DNA from: Cyanobium sp. FACHB-13342
Lineage (GTDB): Bacteria; Cyanobacteriota; Cyanobacteriia; PCC-6307; Cyanobiaceae
Length of the DNA: 64,000 nucleotides
NCBI RefSeq assembly: GCF_014697415.1
Contig: NZ_JACJRT010000008.1
Span: 372,001 to 436,000, forward strand
Reading direction: 5' to 3'
Part shown: piece after piece, positions 16,538 to 26,683 of the stretch
How positions within the stretch are numbered: position 1 is the first letter of the stretch
How the letters are laid out: every line of letters begins with the position of its first letter
The notes under the pieces: generated by a model
The model's input: only the letters and a program-made list of their open reading frames with translations
Told to the model about the DNA's origin: nothing
The model's database searches: none
Position numbers and translations under genes: made by a program

Positions 16538-17869
16538 TTGAGCCAGCCCAACCCCTCCACCAAACCCTTGCCGCTTGCGGCGGGGGGAACGCTGCGGGGA
16601 ACCGTGCAGGTGCCCGGCGACAAATCCATTTCCCACCGCGCCCTGCTGTTCGGCGCCATCTCCGAAGGGGTGACGCGGATTGAGGGGCTTTTGCCCGCTG
16701 AAGACCCGCTCAGCACCGCCGCCTGCCTGCGGGCGATGGGCGTCGGGGTGTCGGAGATCCGGGCCGGTGAACCGGTCACGGTGGAGGGGGTGGGGCTCGA
16801 TGGCTTCCAGGAGCCTGCTGACGTGCTCGACTGCGGCAACTCCGGCACCACCATGCGGTTGATGTTGGGCCTGCTCGCCGGACGGGTGGACCGCCACTTT
16901 GTGCTCACGGGCGACGGCTCCCTGCGGGGCCGCCCGATGCGGCGGGTGGGGGGACCCCTGGCCGAAATGGGAGCGGTGATCCATGGCCGCAAAGGTGGCA
17001 ACTTCGCCCCGCTGGCCGTGCTGGGCCAGCCCCTGCGGGGCACCACCATCCACACGCCGGTGGCCTCGGCCCAGGTGAAGAGCGCCATCCTGCTGGCGGC
17101 CCTCACCGCCGCAGGACCCACCACGGTGATCGAGCCGGCCCAGAGCCGCGACCACAGCGAACGGATGCTGCGGGCCTTCGGCGCCCAGCTGGAGGTGGGA
17201 GGACCGGGCCTCACCCAGGTGACCCTGACCCCCGGCGCCAGCCTGCGCGGCCAGGACGTCGTCGTGCCCGGCGACATCAGTTCCGCCGCCTTCTGGTTGG
17301 TGGCGGCGGCCATCACCCCAGGCGCCCAACTGACGGTTCAGAACGTGGGCCTCAACCCGAGCCGCACCGGCATCTTGGAGGTGCTGGAGCAGATGGGGGC
17401 CCGGATCACGGTGCTGAACAGCCGGGACGTGGCCGGCGAGCCGGTGGGTGATCTGCAGGTGAGCCATGGCCCCCTGCAGGCCTTCGAGATCGGAGGTGAC
17501 CTCATTCCCCGGTTGGTGGATGAGATTCCCGTGCTGGCCGTGGCGGCCTGCTGTGCGGAAGGCACCAGCCGCATCCGCGATGCCGAAGAGCTGCGGGTGA
17601 AGGAAACCGACCGGCTGGCCGTGATGGCCCGTCAGCTGGGGGCGATGGGCGCCCGGATCGAGGAATTCGAGGATGGTCTAGCCATCACCGGCTCCAGCCC
17701 CCTGCACGGAGCCGTGGTGGACAGTGAAACCGACCACCGGGTGGCCATGAGCCTGGCGGTGGCTGCCGGCATCGCCACGGGCGACAGCCTGTTGCATCGC
17801 CCGGAGGCGGCGGCGGTGTCCTACCCCGGCTTCTGGGACGACCTGGCCCGCCTCAGGCAGCCCACGTAG
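16538..17869 (+). CDS. aroA: 3-phosphoshikimate 1-carboxyvinyltransferase (EPSP synthase)
   Basis: A 443-residue enzyme of the shikimate pathway that joins phosphoenolpyruvate to shikimate-3-phosphate. Key motifs are [35 protein letters not shown] (PEP loop), [11 protein letters not shown] and [10 protein letters not shown]. The GDKSISHRA and GNSGTT forms resemble the class II lineage. Start is TTG at 16538, just upstream of the conserved N terminus; no ATG or GTG fits better. It ends in TAG, which is part of the candidate -10 for glmU. Confidence 0.95.
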   Translation: MSQPNPSTKPLPLAAGGTLRGTVQVPGDKSISHRALLFGAISEGVTRIEGLLPAEDPLSTAACLRAMGVGVSEIRAGEPVTVEGVGLDGFQEPADVLDCGNSGTTMRLMLGLLAGRVDRHFVLTGDGSLRGRPMRRVGGPLAEMGAVIHGRKGGNFAPLAVLGQPLRGTTIHTPVASAQVKSAILLAALTAAGPTTVIEPAQSRDHSERMLRAFGAQLEVGGPGLTQVTLTPGASLRGQDVVVPGDISSAAFWLVAAAITPGAQLTVQNVGLNPSRTGILEVLEQMGARITVLNSRDVAGEPVGDLQVSHGPLQAFEIGGDLIPRLVDEIPVLAVAACCAEGTSRIRDAEELRVKETDRLAVMARQLGAMGARIEEFEDGLAITGSSPLHGAVVDSETDHRVAMSLAVAAGIATGDSLLHRPEAAAVSYPGFWDDLARLRQPT

Positions 17870-17872
17870 ATT
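17867..17872 (+). promoter_or_regulatory. Candidate -10 for glmU containing the aroA stop codon
   Basis: TAGATT begins with the aroA stop TAG and lies 25 bases before the glmU ATG. It fits the TANNNT pattern of -10 elements in picocyanobacteria. Confidence 0.35.
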
Positions 17873-17897
17873 CCGCCCCAGCCGCTTGTCGCCGTCC

Positions 17898-19256
17898 ATG
17901 CTCGCCGTCGCCGTGTTGGCTGCAGGGAAGGGCACGCGCATGAAGAGCGCCCTGCCCAAGGTGCTGCAACCCCTGGCCGGAGCCACCCTGGTGGAGCGGG
18001 TGCTCAACAGCTGCGACGCCCTCCAGCCTGAGCGGCGCATCCTGATCGTGGGGCACCAGGCGGAGCGCGTGGAACGGGAGCTGCAGGGCCACAGCGGCCT
18101 GGAGTACGTGTTGCAACAACCCCAGAACGGCACCGGTCATGCGGTCCAGCAATTGCTGGAGCCCCTGGCCGACTTCCAGGGCGACCTGCTCGTGCTCAAC
18201 GGCGACGTCCCCCTGCTGCGGCCGGAGACCCTCGCCTCCCTGGTGGACCAGCACCGCGCCAGCGGCGCCGCCGTGACCCTGCTCACCGCCCGGCTGGCCG
18301 ATCCCACGGGATACGGGCGGGTGTTTGCCGATGCCGCCGGGGCGGTCAGCGCCATCGTGGAGCACCGCGACTGCAACGACGAGCAACGCCGCAACACCCT
18401 CACCAACGCTGGCATCTACTGCTTCAACTGGCAGCAGCTGGCCGCCGTGCTGCCCCAACTCACCACCGACAACGACCAGGGCGAGCTCTACCTCACCGAC
18501 ACCGTGGCCCTGCTTGAGCCCGCCATGCATCGGGAGGTGGCCGATGCCGACGAAATCACCGGCATCAACGACCGCCTGCAGCTCAGCCAGTGCGAAGCGG
18601 TGCTGCAGGACCGCCTGAGGCGCCACTGGATGGCCGAGGGGGTGACCTTCACCGACCCCACCAGTTGCACCTTGAGCGAGGGCAGCCGCTTTGGCCGGGA
18701 TGTGGTGGTGGAGCCCCAGTGCCATTTCCGGGGCAGCACCACCATCGGCGATGGCTGTCGCATCGGTCCCGGCTGCCTGATTGAGGACAGTCGGCTGGGT
18801 GAGGGTGTGACCGTGCTGTACTCCGTTCTGCGGCAGACCCATGTGGCCGGCGGCTGCGCCATTGGTCCGTTTGCCCAGTTGCGTCCAGGCAGCGAGGTGG
18901 GCGAGCACTGCCACATCGGCAACTTTGTGGAGGTGAAGAACAGCACCCTGGCCGCGGGTGTGAAGGTGAACCACCTGAGCTATATCGGCGACGCTGACCT
19001 GGGCGCCGGCGTGAATGTGGGGGCCGGCACGATCACCGCCAACTACGACGGAGTGCGCAAGCACCGCACGGTGGTGGGCGCCGGCAGCAAGACCGGCGCC
19101 AATTCGGTGCTGGTGGCACCAATCCGCCTGGGCGACAACGTGACCGTTGGGGCCGGTTCCACCCTCACCCGGGATGTGCCCGCCGGCGCCCTGGCCCTGG
19201 GCCGAGCCCGCCAGCTGGTCAAAGAGAACTGGTCAGGTCCGGCGCCCACCCCATAG
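17898..19256 (+). CDS. glmU: Bifunctional GlmU (GlcNAc-1-P uridyltransferase / GlcN-1-P acetyltransferase)
   Basis: A 452-residue enzyme that makes UDP-GlcNAc for peptidoglycan and lipopolysaccharide. The N-terminal pyrophosphorylase domain has [20 protein letters not shown] (about residues 6-25) and the Q..GTGHAV stretch. The C-terminal half (about 245-440) is a left-handed beta helix of hexapeptide repeats, with [11 protein letters not shown] and the acetyl-CoA site residues. ATG at 17898 is chosen over an in-frame TTG at 17886. Its stop TAG is inside the hli candidate -10. The window also contains murI and murF, but they are not in the same operon. Confidence 0.95.
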   Translation: MLAVAVLAAGKGTRMKSALPKVLQPLAGATLVERVLNSCDALQPERRILIVGHQAERVERELQGHSGLEYVLQQPQNGTGHAVQQLLEPLADFQGDLLVLNGDVPLLRPETLASLVDQHRASGAAVTLLTARLADPTGYGRVFADAAGAVSAIVEHRDCNDEQRRNTLTNAGIYCFNWQQLAAVLPQLTTDNDQGELYLTDTVALLEPAMHREVADADEITGINDRLQLSQCEAVLQDRLRRHWMAEGVTFTDPTSCTLSEGSRFGRDVVVEPQCHFRGSTTIGDGCRIGPGCLIEDSRLGEGVTVLYSVLRQTHVAGGCAIGPFAQLRPGSEVGEHCHIGNFVEVKNSTLAAGVKVNHLSYIGDADLGAGVNVGAGTITANYDGVRKHRTVVGAGSKTGANSVLVAPIRLGDNVTVGAGSTLTRDVPAGALALGRARQLVKENWSGPAPTP

Positions 19257-19259
19257 GCT
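19254..19259 (+). promoter_or_regulatory. Candidate -10 for hli containing the glmU stop codon
   Basis: TAGGCT begins with the glmU stop TAG and lies 23 bases before the hli ATG. Hli genes are strongly light-regulated and need their own promoter, which makes this placement plausible. Confidence 0.35.
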
Positions 19260-19282
19260 GCGCCCATACCAAGGCTGCGGGC

Positions 19283-19528
19283 ATGGATCGCGACACGCTG
19301 AACGTCTCACAGAGGAAAGACGACGGCTTTGCCTACGAGCCTGTGGAGCGCTTCGGCGCGAGCATGACCAGTCCCAGACCCTGGAACACCCAGGCCCTGG
19401 CTGGGGTGGAACGGCTGAACGGCCGGGTGGCCATGCTGGGCTTCACGGCCGCCATCGCCGGTGAACTGCTCACCGGCAAGGGGATGGTGGGGCAGCTCGG
19501 TGCCCTCCTGCAGTGGTACCTGGGCTGA
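19283..19528 (+). CDS. hli: High-light-inducible protein (one-helix chlorophyll-binding)
   Basis: An 81-residue protein with a single membrane helix carrying the chlorophyll a/b-binding signature ERLNGRVAMLGFTAAIAGEL (about residues 43-62), in which Glu, Asn/His and Arg ligate and pair as in LHC helices. Hli proteins bind chlorophyll and carotenoid, associate with photosystems in thylakoids and protect during high light or nutrient stress. The 40-residue hydrophilic N terminus is of normal length for the longer Hli type. It probably has its own promoter overlapping the glmU stop, and is convergent with murF. Confidence 0.92.
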   Translation: MDRDTLNVSQRKDDGFAYEPVERFGASMTSPRPWNTQALAGVERLNGRVAMLGFTAAIAGELLTGKGMVGQLGALLQWYLG

Positions 19529-19557
19529 AGCCACCCGGCAGAGCGGTTCCAACGGAA

Positions 19558-19587
19558 AGGCCCCGGGTGAACCACCACCCAGGGCCT
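19558..19587. terminator. Inverted repeat between hli and murF (possible bidirectional terminator)
   Basis: AGGCCCCGGGTG and CACCCAGGGCCT form a 12-base stem with one mismatch around the loop AACCAC, midway between the convergent hli and murF stops. No T-run of note follows on either strand (only TTT on the minus side), so it may be a weak or factor-dependent terminator. Confidence 0.4.
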
Positions 19588-19629
19588 CTGCCCGAAGGCA
19601 CAACATCGTGAAATGCTGCTCCGCCTGCA

Positions 19630-21057
19630 TCATGGCCGATCCACGGGATCGACGCGCTGCCGCTCCAGCAAGGGAATCAGGCGCTCCAAGGCCACCCCGC
19701 GGCTGCCTTTGAGCAGCAGCACGTCCCCGGGCTCGAGCCACTGGGCCAGGGGATCGGCGGCCGCCTCCGGTGAGGCAACGCACTCCAGCCGGGCCAACCC
19801 GTTGGCGGCCGCCAGCATGGCTCCACCTTCCGCACCGCCATCCACAATCACGAGCCCATCGAGGTTGAGCTGGCGGGCCCGCTCTGCCACCTGGCGATGC
19901 AAGGCGAGGCTCTGATCGCCCAGCTCAAGCATGGTGCCCAACACGGCGAAATGGCGCCCGGGCTGGCGAGCCAACAGATCCAGGGACGCCAGCACGGCCT
20001 CGGGAGATGCGTTGTAGGTCTCATCCAGCACCCGCACCCCGCCGATCTCTAAGCGGCGGCTCCGCCCCCCGGGCAGGGCCACCTCCAGGGGCTGCCAGCG
20101 GGCCGGATCCAGCCCCAGCTCCTCGGCCACGGCCAGGGCCAGCAACAGGTTGCGGGCGTGATGGGCCCCCTCCAGGGGAACGGGCAGGGTCACACCCGCC
20201 AGTTCCAGGGAGTCTCCGCGGGGATCCAGCCGCCCCACCCGGTCGGCCTGGGACTCAAAGCCTTCCCCAGCCAAGGCCACCCGCACCACCCGGCCCGACC
20301 AAACCCGGGCCAGGGCCCGATCCAGCAGGGGGTCACCAGCCGGAATCACCACCACCCCATCGGCGGGCAAGCCCGTGGTGATCTCGCACTTGGCCGTGGC
20401 GATCGCCTCGCGGCTGCCCAGGCGACCGATGTGGGCCGTGCCGATGTTGGTGATCACAGCCACATCCGGTCGGGCGCAGCGGCTGAGCCGCTCGATTTCC
20501 CCCAGGCCCCGCATGCCCATCTCCACCACCACCGCCGCCTGGCCAGGGGTTGCACCCAGCAGGGTGAGGGGAACACCGATGTCGTTGTTCTCGTTGCCGC
20601 TGGAGGCCCACACGGGCCCAAGGGGAGCCAGGGCCGCGCGGATCAGTTCTCGGGTGGTGGTTTTGCCCGCCGAGCCGGTGACGGCGACCACCGGAGCCCC
20701 CAGCTGCTGCCGCCAGAGACCGGCCAGCTCCTGGTAGGCCTGAAGGGTGTCCGGCACCCACCACAGCGGCACCTGGGAGCGTTTCGCGGTGGCCACCAGC
20801 GCCGCCGCTGCCCCGGGGGGCAGGCGATCCGCCTGGGCCAGCAGGCCAGCGGCACCGGCCTCCAGGGCGGTGGCCAGGAAGGCATGGCCATCGAAGCGCT
20901 CCCCCACCAGGGGGAGGTACAGCTGGCCGGCGCTGAGCCGGCGACTGTCGGTGCAGATCTCCTGGGGAGCCAGGGATGCCTCGGCCTGGGCTGGGGACAG
21001 GGGTCCGTTGGCGGGCAGCCCCCAGAGCTCCTGCAACTGGGCCAGGCGCAAGGTCAT
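19630..21057 (-). CDS. murF: UDP-MurNAc-tripeptide:D-Ala-D-Ala ligase
   Basis: A 475-residue Mur ligase that adds D-Ala-D-Ala to the peptidoglycan precursor in the cytoplasm. The central ATPase domain has the P-loop VTGSAGKTTTRELI, then SSGNENNDIGVPLTLL and VVEMGMRGLGEI, all MurF-type. The N-terminal domain contains ICTDSRRLSAGQLYLPLVGERFDGH. ATG at 21057 is chosen; the frame continues upstream into the preceding gene. It is the last gene of a minus-strand run that starts at menD. Confidence 0.95.
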   Translation of the reverse strand: MTLRLAQLQELWGLPANGPLSPAQAEASLAPQEICTDSRRLSAGQLYLPLVGERFDGHAFLATALEAGAAGLLAQADRLPPGAAAALVATAKRSQVPLWWVPDTLQAYQELAGLWRQQLGAPVVAVTGSAGKTTTRELIRAALAPLGPVWASSGNENNDIGVPLTLLGATPGQAAVVVEMGMRGLGEIERLSRCARPDVAVITNIGTAHIGRLGSREAIATAKCEITTGLPADGVVVIPAGDPLLDRALARVWSGRVVRVALAGEGFESQADRVGRLDPRGDSLELAGVTLPVPLEGAHHARNLLLALAVAEELGLDPARWQPLEVALPGGRSRRLEIGGVRVLDETYNASPEAVLASLDLLARQPGRHFAVLGTMLELGDQSLALHRQVAERARQLNLDGLVIVDGGAEGGAMLAAANGLARLECVASPEAAADPLAQWLEPGDVLLLKGSRGVALERLIPLLERQRVDPVDRP

Positions 21058-21085
21058 CGGCGGCGGAGAGCGGAGTTGGCCAGGA

Positions 21086-21856
21086 TCATGGCCCAGCTGG
21101 CCCAGGGGGATCCAGCAACACCATGCCCCCGCCGACGCGGGCAGCCTGACCCACCACAACGCCCTCCCCATCCAGCAGTCGGAGGTGCTCGTAGCCGAGA
21201 TCACGGCTGCGCTGCAGCCAGGCATCTGCCTGCTGCTGGCGTTGCGGTTCCGGCAAGGCCTGGAACAGCAACGAGAGCTCGAGGTCCAGCCGACCCTCCG
21301 CCGGGACGGGGCGGGCGGAGGCGATCAGGTGGCCGGAGTCATCCTGGATCAACAGGCCCAGCAGGGGGTCAAGCTCGAGGGTGGGTGGCGGCGCCGGCAC
21401 CGAGGCCCCCGCCCCAGCCGTCTCAGGCTCCGGACCAGCCTCGCGTTCCAGACCAGCTTCGCGGGCCAAAACAGGGGCGGGACCAGGCCGATCGTCAACC
21501 TGTGGGGATGGCGCTGGGGCCGTAAGGGACGGGGAGACCGATGGAGGCGGCAGGGAATCCAGGCCCCGTACCACGCCCAGGCCCAGAGCCACCAGGCTGG
21601 CCAGGCCCAGGAGCAACAGCAGCGGCCAGAACAGGGCAGCCCAGGCGGCGGGCCAAAAGCCGGGTACGGACAGATCCCCCTCGCCGTTGCGCCGCCAGAG
21701 CTCCCTCACTTTGAGGCCAGTGCTGGCGACCACGGCCCGCAGGTCCCGAGCCAGACGCCCCCAGGGATCCTCGTAGGGGGCCGGATAGGGCACCAAATCC
21801 CCGGAGGGATCCCCTGCGGGGCCACCGGTGGCGGGCGGCGGGCTGGGAGAGGTCAC
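21086..21856 (-). CDS. Single-pass membrane hypothetical protein with Pro/Ala-rich linker
   Basis: A 256-residue protein. The N-terminal part (about 1-65) is cytoplasmic and Pro-rich, one strong hydrophobic segment at about residues 67-97 (WPAAWAALFWPLLLLLGLAS...) crosses the membrane, a low-complexity Pro/Ala linker follows with a small repeat (REAGLEREAGPE), and the C-terminal part (about 160-256) looks folded, with LDPLLGLLIQDDSGHLIASA and a region that contains GQAARVGGGMVLLDPP. I do not recognise a family. It lies between glgA and murF, with 10- and 28-base gaps, so it is in their operon. Confidence 0.8.
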   Translation of the reverse strand: MTSPSPPPATGGPAGDPSGDLVPYPAPYEDPWGRLARDLRAVVASTGLKVRELWRRNGEGDLSVPGFWPAAWAALFWPLLLLLGLASLVALGLGVVRGLDSLPPPSVSPSLTAPAPSPQVDDRPGPAPVLAREAGLEREAGPEPETAGAGASVPAPPPTLELDPLLGLLIQDDSGHLIASARPVPAEGRLDLELSLLFQALPEPQRQQQADAWLQRSRDLGYEHLRLLDGEGVVVGQAARVGGGMVLLDPPGPAGP

Positions 21857-21866
21857 CGCAGGGGGG

Positions 21867-23339
21867 TCATCGGCGTTTCAGCAGGGAGGCCAGTCCGCGG
21901 CGGCTGGGATCGGCGTCCTGCCCCTGGGAAAAGCGCTCCACCTCCGCCGCCTCCGGCGTGGGTTCCTTGACGCCGCACACATCGCGGTACATGGCGTCGT
22001 ATTCGAGGGCGGAGCGGGCCCAGCTGAAGTCCACCGCCATGGCCCGGCGCTGCAGCTCCTGCCAGCTGGCCTGGTTGCGGTAGGCCTCCCAGGACCGCAC
22101 GATGGCGGTGTAGAAGTCGATCGGCTCATAGCGATCGAAGCCGTAGCCAGTGCCCACCCCGGCCAACGGGTCGTTGGGGGGAACGGTGTCCACCAAGCCG
22201 CCCACCATGCGCACCACGGGGATGGAGCCGTAGCGCATCGCCAGCATCTGGCTGATGCCACAGGGCTCAAAGCGACTGGGCATGAGGAAGGCGTCGCTGC
22301 CCCCGTAGATCAGGCGGGAGAGGGCATCGTCGTAGGTGAGAAACACGGCGAAACGCCCCGGATGGCGAGACGCCATCTGCCACAGGCCACTTTCATAGGT
22401 GCGATCACCGGTGCCCAGCACCACGATCTGGCTGTCGGTGTAGGCCAGCACCCGATCGGCCACTTGCAACAGCAGATCGACGCCCTTCTGATCCACCAGG
22501 CGACTCACCATGCCCATCAGGTAGGAGCGGGGATTCACCGCGAGACCGAAACGCTCCTGAAGGGCCTGCTTGTTGACGGCTCGGGGTGCCAGGTCGGCGG
22601 CGGAGAATGGGGCCGGCAGCGTGGAGTCCGTAGCCGGATCCCAGTCTTCTGTGTCAATGCCATTGAGGATGCCGCGCAACTTGCCGCTGATGAAATTCAG
22701 CAGGCCATCGAGATGCTCGCCGTACTGGGGCGTGCGGATCTCCATCGCATAGGTGGGCGACACCGCATTGACCCGGTCGGCATAGAGCAGCGCCGCCGCC
22801 ATGGTGTGATCTCCTTGCATGTACCAGGGGCACCAGGTCATGCGGTCGAGCTTCCAGCGCCAGGGGCCCTGGTATTTGAGGTTGTGGATCGTGAAGACGG
22901 TGCTGATCTCCGGGTCCTGATGCATCCACACGGGCAGCATGCCGGTGTGCCAGTCGTGGCAATGGAGCACCTGGGGCTTCCAGTGGTGCCAGCAGAATTC
23001 AGCCGTGGCACTGGCAAAGAAGGTGAAGCGCCAATCTTCATCCTCTCCGCCGTAGATGCGCTCGGGATCGAACACCGGATGGCCCACCAGATAGAGGGTG
23101 AGGCCATTGGTGGGATGGCGCGCCTCGAACACGGCAAAGTCGTTGCCCATGGTGTGGCCCCGCCACACCGGCTCGGCCGACACCTGCAACTTCGACCAGA
23201 GCTTGCCGTAGCCCGGCAGGATGATGCGCACGTCATGGCCCAGGGAGGCAAGGGCTGGCGGCAGGGATCCCACGACATCGCCCATGCCGCCGACCTTGAT
23301 CATCGGGGCGCATTCGGCCGCCGCAAACAGGATCCGCAT
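21867..23339 (-). CDS. glgA: Glycogen synthase
   Basis: A 490-residue GT5 glucosyltransferase that extends alpha-1,4-glucan from ADP-glucose. The N terminus holds [13 protein letters not shown], the ADP-glucose binding loop (KxGG), and the C-terminal Rossmann domain includes the family's [20 protein letters not shown] and VGGLVDTV. The N-terminal Met in place of Leu (KVGGMGDV) is usual for one cyanobacterial GlgA class. It pairs functionally with glgB at 56.5-58.8 kb. The start ATG is unambiguous, since it begins MRILFAAAE. Confidence 0.95.
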   Translation of the reverse strand: MRILFAAAECAPMIKVGGMGDVVGSLPPALASLGHDVRIILPGYGKLWSKLQVSAEPVWRGHTMGNDFAVFEARHPTNGLTLYLVGHPVFDPERIYGGEDEDWRFTFFASATAEFCWHHWKPQVLHCHDWHTGMLPVWMHQDPEISTVFTIHNLKYQGPWRWKLDRMTWCPWYMQGDHTMAAALLYADRVNAVSPTYAMEIRTPQYGEHLDGLLNFISGKLRGILNGIDTEDWDPATDSTLPAPFSAADLAPRAVNKQALQERFGLAVNPRSYLMGMVSRLVDQKGVDLLLQVADRVLAYTDSQIVVLGTGDRTYESGLWQMASRHPGRFAVFLTYDDALSRLIYGGSDAFLMPSRFEPCGISQMLAMRYGSIPVVRMVGGLVDTVPPNDPLAGVGTGYGFDRYEPIDFYTAIVRSWEAYRNQASWQELQRRAMAVDFSWARSALEYDAMYRDVCGVKEPTPEAAEVERFSQGQDADPSRRGLASLLKRR

Positions 23340-23378
23340 GCCTAGTCCACCGAGGTGGGCGCAACTCTACGGGCGCCC

Positions 23379-23933
23379 TTAGGGCAGCACGGTCACGGGT
23401 GTGCCGAGTACCACCAGGTCGAACAGCTCGCGCACATGTTCATCGAGCAGGCGCACGCAGCCGTGGGAGACGGCTCGGCCCACGCTGTCGCGCTGGGGTG
23501 TGCCGTGGAAGCCCGAACTGACGCAACCCTTCACCACGAGGTGCTCCTTGCCGTTGAAGCCCGCCCGGCCCCGGCAATCGCGATGGAAACCGATCCAGCG
23601 ACTGCCCAGGGGGTTGCCGGGCCCGGGGGGAATGCGGCGACCGGTGGCCGGATGCTCCCAGGTGGGATCCACCGCCAGCTCGATCACCTCAAACCGCCCA
23701 ACCGGCGTCTCCCAGCCGGGCCGGCCCACCCCGACCGGGAACCGGCGGAGCTCGCGCCCGTCCTCGATCACGGAGAGCCTCCGCAAACGTCGATCCAACA
23801 CCAGATGGCGTTCGGGGGTGGGAAAGACGACGGGCTCGCTAGCTGGGGAATCCGCCGCTGCAGGCTGACCGGTGAAGCCCGGGAGAAGCACAGCCCAAAG
23901 GGCAGCAGCTCCACACCGAACAGCCCCACCCAT
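23379..23933 (-). CDS. L,D-transpeptidase (YkuD)
   Basis: A 184-residue exported protein with an N-terminal signal (about residues 1-27, ending near QPAAADS) and a YkuD domain (about 40-184). The catalytic motif is VSHGCVRLLDEHV with His and Cys, the pattern of L,D-transpeptidases that form 3-3 peptidoglycan cross-links or anchor proteins to the wall. ATG at 23933 gives a good signal peptide; a GTG at 23948 would add 5 residues. It follows menB, with 51 bases between, and is followed by glgA, so it is an odd member of the men/glg run. Confidence 0.9.
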   Translation of the reverse strand: MGGAVRCGAAALWAVLLPGFTGQPAAADSPASEPVVFPTPERHLVLDRRLRRLSVIEDGRELRRFPVGVGRPGWETPVGRFEVIELAVDPTWEHPATGRRIPPGPGNPLGSRWIGFHRDCRGRAGFNGKEHLVVKGCVSSGFHGTPQRDSVGRAVSHGCVRLLDEHVRELFDLVVLGTPVTVLP

Positions 23934-23984
23934 CACCCCTGCCGCCACCTGTGTCCCTTGGCCTGGCAGGCCCCAGATCTCTTC

Positions 23985-24860
23985 TCAAGGTAACCAGGGA
24001 GCGTCGGAAAAGTCGGGTGAGCGCTTTTCCAGAAAGGCATTGCGGCCCTCCTGGCCCTCCTCCGTTCGGTAAAAGAGATGGGTGGCCTGGCCAGCCAGCT
24101 CCTGGATACCCGCCAGACCGTCGGTTTCGGCATTGAAGGCGGCCTTGAGGCAACGGATCGCCGTGGGGCTGTGCTGTAACACCTCCCGGGCCCAGCGCAC
24201 GCCCTCGGCCTCGAGCTCCGCCAGGGGCACCACCGCATTCACCAGGCCCATGGCCAGGGCCTGCTCGGCGCCGTACTGGCGGCAGAGAAACCAGATTTCC
24301 CGGGCTTTGCGTTGACCCACCAGCCGGGCCAGATAGCCCGCGCCAAAGCCCCCGTCGAAGCTGCCCACCCGGGGGCCGGTCTGGCCAAACACGGCATTTT
24401 CGGCCGCCAGGCTCAGATCGCAGAGCAGATGCAGCACCTGGCCGCCCCCAATGGCATAGCCCGCCACCAGGGCAATCACCACCTTGGGCAGGCTGCGGAT
24501 CAGGCGCTGCAGGTCCAGCACATTGAGCCGGGGCAGCCCGGTCTCATCGACGTAGCCGCCCTCCCCGCGCACGCTCTGGTCGCCGCCGGAGCAGAAGGCC
24601 CAGCCACCATCGGCCGCAGGGCCTGCCCCGGTGAACAGCACCACCCCGACCTTGGGGTTGTCGCGCACGCGGGAAAAGGCATCACACAGCTCCTGCACGG
24701 TGCGCGGCCGAAAGGCGTTGCGCTTGTGCGGTCGGTTGATCGTGATCCGGGCAATTCCCGCATCACAGAGATCGAACAGGATGTCTTCGTAGGAGCCGGC
24801 GGGCTGCCAGGTGACCGATCCCGGGGACGACGGTGCCGGGGAGGGGGAAGGGGCCGTCAC
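23985..24860 (-). CDS. menB: 1,4-dihydroxy-2-naphthoyl-CoA synthase
   Basis: A 291-residue crotonase-family enzyme that closes the second ring of the naphthoquinone in phylloquinone synthesis. Typical segments are [44 protein letters not shown] (oxyanion hole) and [17 protein letters not shown], all MenB-specific rather than general enoyl-CoA hydratase. Start is GTG, overlapping the menD stop by 4 bases (GTGA). Phylloquinone is the A1 electron carrier of photosystem I. Confidence 0.95.
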   Translation of the reverse strand: MTAPSPSPAPSSPGSVTWQPAGSYEDILFDLCDAGIARITINRPHKRNAFRPRTVQELCDAFSRVRDNPKVGVVLFTGAGPAADGGWAFCSGGDQSVRGEGGYVDETGLPRLNVLDLQRLIRSLPKVVIALVAGYAIGGGQVLHLLCDLSLAAENAVFGQTGPRVGSFDGGFGAGYLARLVGQRKAREIWFLCRQYGAEQALAMGLVNAVVPLAELEAEGVRWAREVLQHSPTAIRCLKAAFNAETDGLAGIQELAGQATHLFYRTEEGQEGRNAFLEKRSPDFSDAPWLP

Positions 24861-26668
24861 GACTGAGACCAGGAGGAGCTGGCCATTCTGCGCAGCTCCT
24901 GCCGCCGGGCCGCATCGGCCCGGCGATCGGTCACCACTTCCAGCAGGGCCATCGGCTGCTCCAGGGCCCAGCTGAGCTGGGACGCCAGATCAGCCCCCCC
25001 CTCCACGCGGCGGCCGGGCACGCCGTGGGCGGCCGCCAGCGCCAGATGGTCAACCGGCTGGGGCATGGCAAACAGACGATCGAAATCGAGGGCCTGCTCG
25101 GGCGTTGTGCGGATCGGCAGTTGCTCAAAGATGCCGCCACCGCCGTTGTTGAGCAGGATCACCGTGAGCCGGCCGCCCAGCTGCCCCTGCCAGAGCCAGC
25201 CATGGCTGTCGTGGAGCAGGGCCAGATCGCCGGTCAGCAGCACGGCCTGGCCCAGGGCTGCCGCCACCCCACAGGCGATGGACAGGGTGCCGTCGATGCC
25301 GGAGGCGCCACGGAAAGCGAACACGGGGCGGCCCGGGGCGGCGGGGTCGCCGAAGCTCTCCCAGTCCCGCACGGGGCTGCTGTTGGCGATCACCAACGGC
25401 AGATCGGCCGGCAGGAGGCGGCCGAGGGCCCGGGCCAGGCCGGGCTCGCCACCATCGCCGCCGGGCAGGGAATGGTCCAACCAACCCTGCAGAGCTCCCT
25501 CCCGTTGCGACCAGGCCGCTGCCAGCTCCAGGGCGGCCTGGCTGGGCTGCCCCTCCCAGCAGCGCTCGGGCCAGCTGGCCAGCCAACCGGCCAGACCTGA
25601 TGGGATCGAAGGGCAGGCGGAGCCCAGGGGGTCTAGGCAGCGGGGATCCCCCTCACTCACGAGCCACTGACGGGGCCCGGGGTGGGCGAGCCAGCGCTGC
25701 AGGCGTCGACTGGCGGGCAGCGGTCCCAGGCGCAGCACCTGCGGGGGAGGCTGCAGGGCCCCATCAGGATGGTCCAACAACAGGTCGTAGCCAGCGACCA
25801 TTTGCAACTGGGGCAGACCCCGCAGCCCGCTGAGACCATCGGCGAGCACCGGCCAGCCCGTGCGCCGTTGCAACCGAACCAGGGCGGCCACGTGGGCCTC
25901 CCGGTGCTGGGGGAGTCCCCGCCAGGGGCCGGCCACCACCACACCAGCCTGGTCCAGGTCCGGCATCGGGCTGGAATTCAAGCTGGGGATGGCTGCAGGG
26001 GACAGGAAACTCCCCTGAACCATGGACACCCCCACCTGGGGCACCGCCACCGCCAGCAGAGCCGGACCATCGGCGTGCAGCGGTTCGTCAAAGGGAAGAT
26101 TGAGGTGGACGGGCCCCGGCGCCTGCCCCGGTGCCTGCGTGGCCGCCAGGGCCCTGCAGGCCAACTGCACAATCTCCTCCTCACCCATCTCACCCAGGCC
26201 GGCGCCATCGGCCTGGCCGCGCCAACGCACACTGGCGGCCAGGAAGCACTCCTGGTTCACGGTCTGGTTGGCACCACAGCCCTTGAGGCGATCGGGCCGA
26301 TCGGCGCTGATCAGCAGCAGGGGAATGGCGCCGTAATCGGCCTCCACCGCTGCGGGCAGCAGGTTGGCCACGGCCGTGCCGGAGGTGGTGACCACCGCGA
26401 CGGCGCGGCCCCGGGCCCGGGCCAGTCCCAGGGCGAAAAAAGCGGCTGAGCGTTCATCCACCGCGGTGCGGAGGACCAGTCCCCGCGTCTCCAGCACGCC
26501 GGCCGCCTCGGCCAGGGCACCCGAGCGACTGCCGGGACACAGCACCAAATCGGTCAGGCCACCACGCATCAAGGCGGCCAGCAGCACCAGGGACGCCTGG
26601 AGATTGGCGGTGGAGAGGTCAGAACCGATGGGAGGGGAAGGCGAGGGGGGGCGAGGGACCGGGGCCAC
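24857..26668 (-). CDS. menD: SEPHCHC synthase (MenD)
   Basis: A 603-residue thiamine diphosphate enzyme that joins 2-oxoglutarate and isochorismate in the first committed step toward phylloquinone. Motifs are [15 protein letters not shown] near the N terminus, the ThDP-activating Glu in [16 protein letters not shown], and the C-terminal cofactor site [12 protein letters not shown]...[12 protein letters not shown]. Start is GTG. It is divergent from lepB with only 15 bases between the two start codons, so promoter elements must lie inside one or both coding regions. menB follows by a 4-base overlap. Confidence 0.95.
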   Translation of the reverse strand: MAPVPRPPSPSPPIGSDLSTANLQASLVLLAALMRGGLTDLVLCPGSRSGALAEAAGVLETRGLVLRTAVDERSAAFFALGLARARGRAVAVVTTSGTAVANLLPAAVEADYGAIPLLLISADRPDRLKGCGANQTVNQECFLAASVRWRGQADGAGLGEMGEEEIVQLACRALAATQAPGQAPGPVHLNLPFDEPLHADGPALLAVAVPQVGVSMVQGSFLSPAAIPSLNSSPMPDLDQAGVVVAGPWRGLPQHREAHVAALVRLQRRTGWPVLADGLSGLRGLPQLQMVAGYDLLLDHPDGALQPPPQVLRLGPLPASRRLQRWLAHPGPRQWLVSEGDPRCLDPLGSACPSIPSGLAGWLASWPERCWEGQPSQAALELAAAWSQREGALQGWLDHSLPGGDGGEPGLARALGRLLPADLPLVIANSSPVRDWESFGDPAAPGRPVFAFRGASGIDGTLSIACGVAAALGQAVLLTGDLALLHDSHGWLWQGQLGGRLTVILLNNGGGGIFEQLPIRTTPEQALDFDRLFAMPQPVDHLALAAAHGVPGRRVEGGADLASQLSWALEQPMALLEVVTDRRADAARRQELRRMASSSWSQS

Positions 26669-26683
26669 GCCGGCGCGTTCAGG

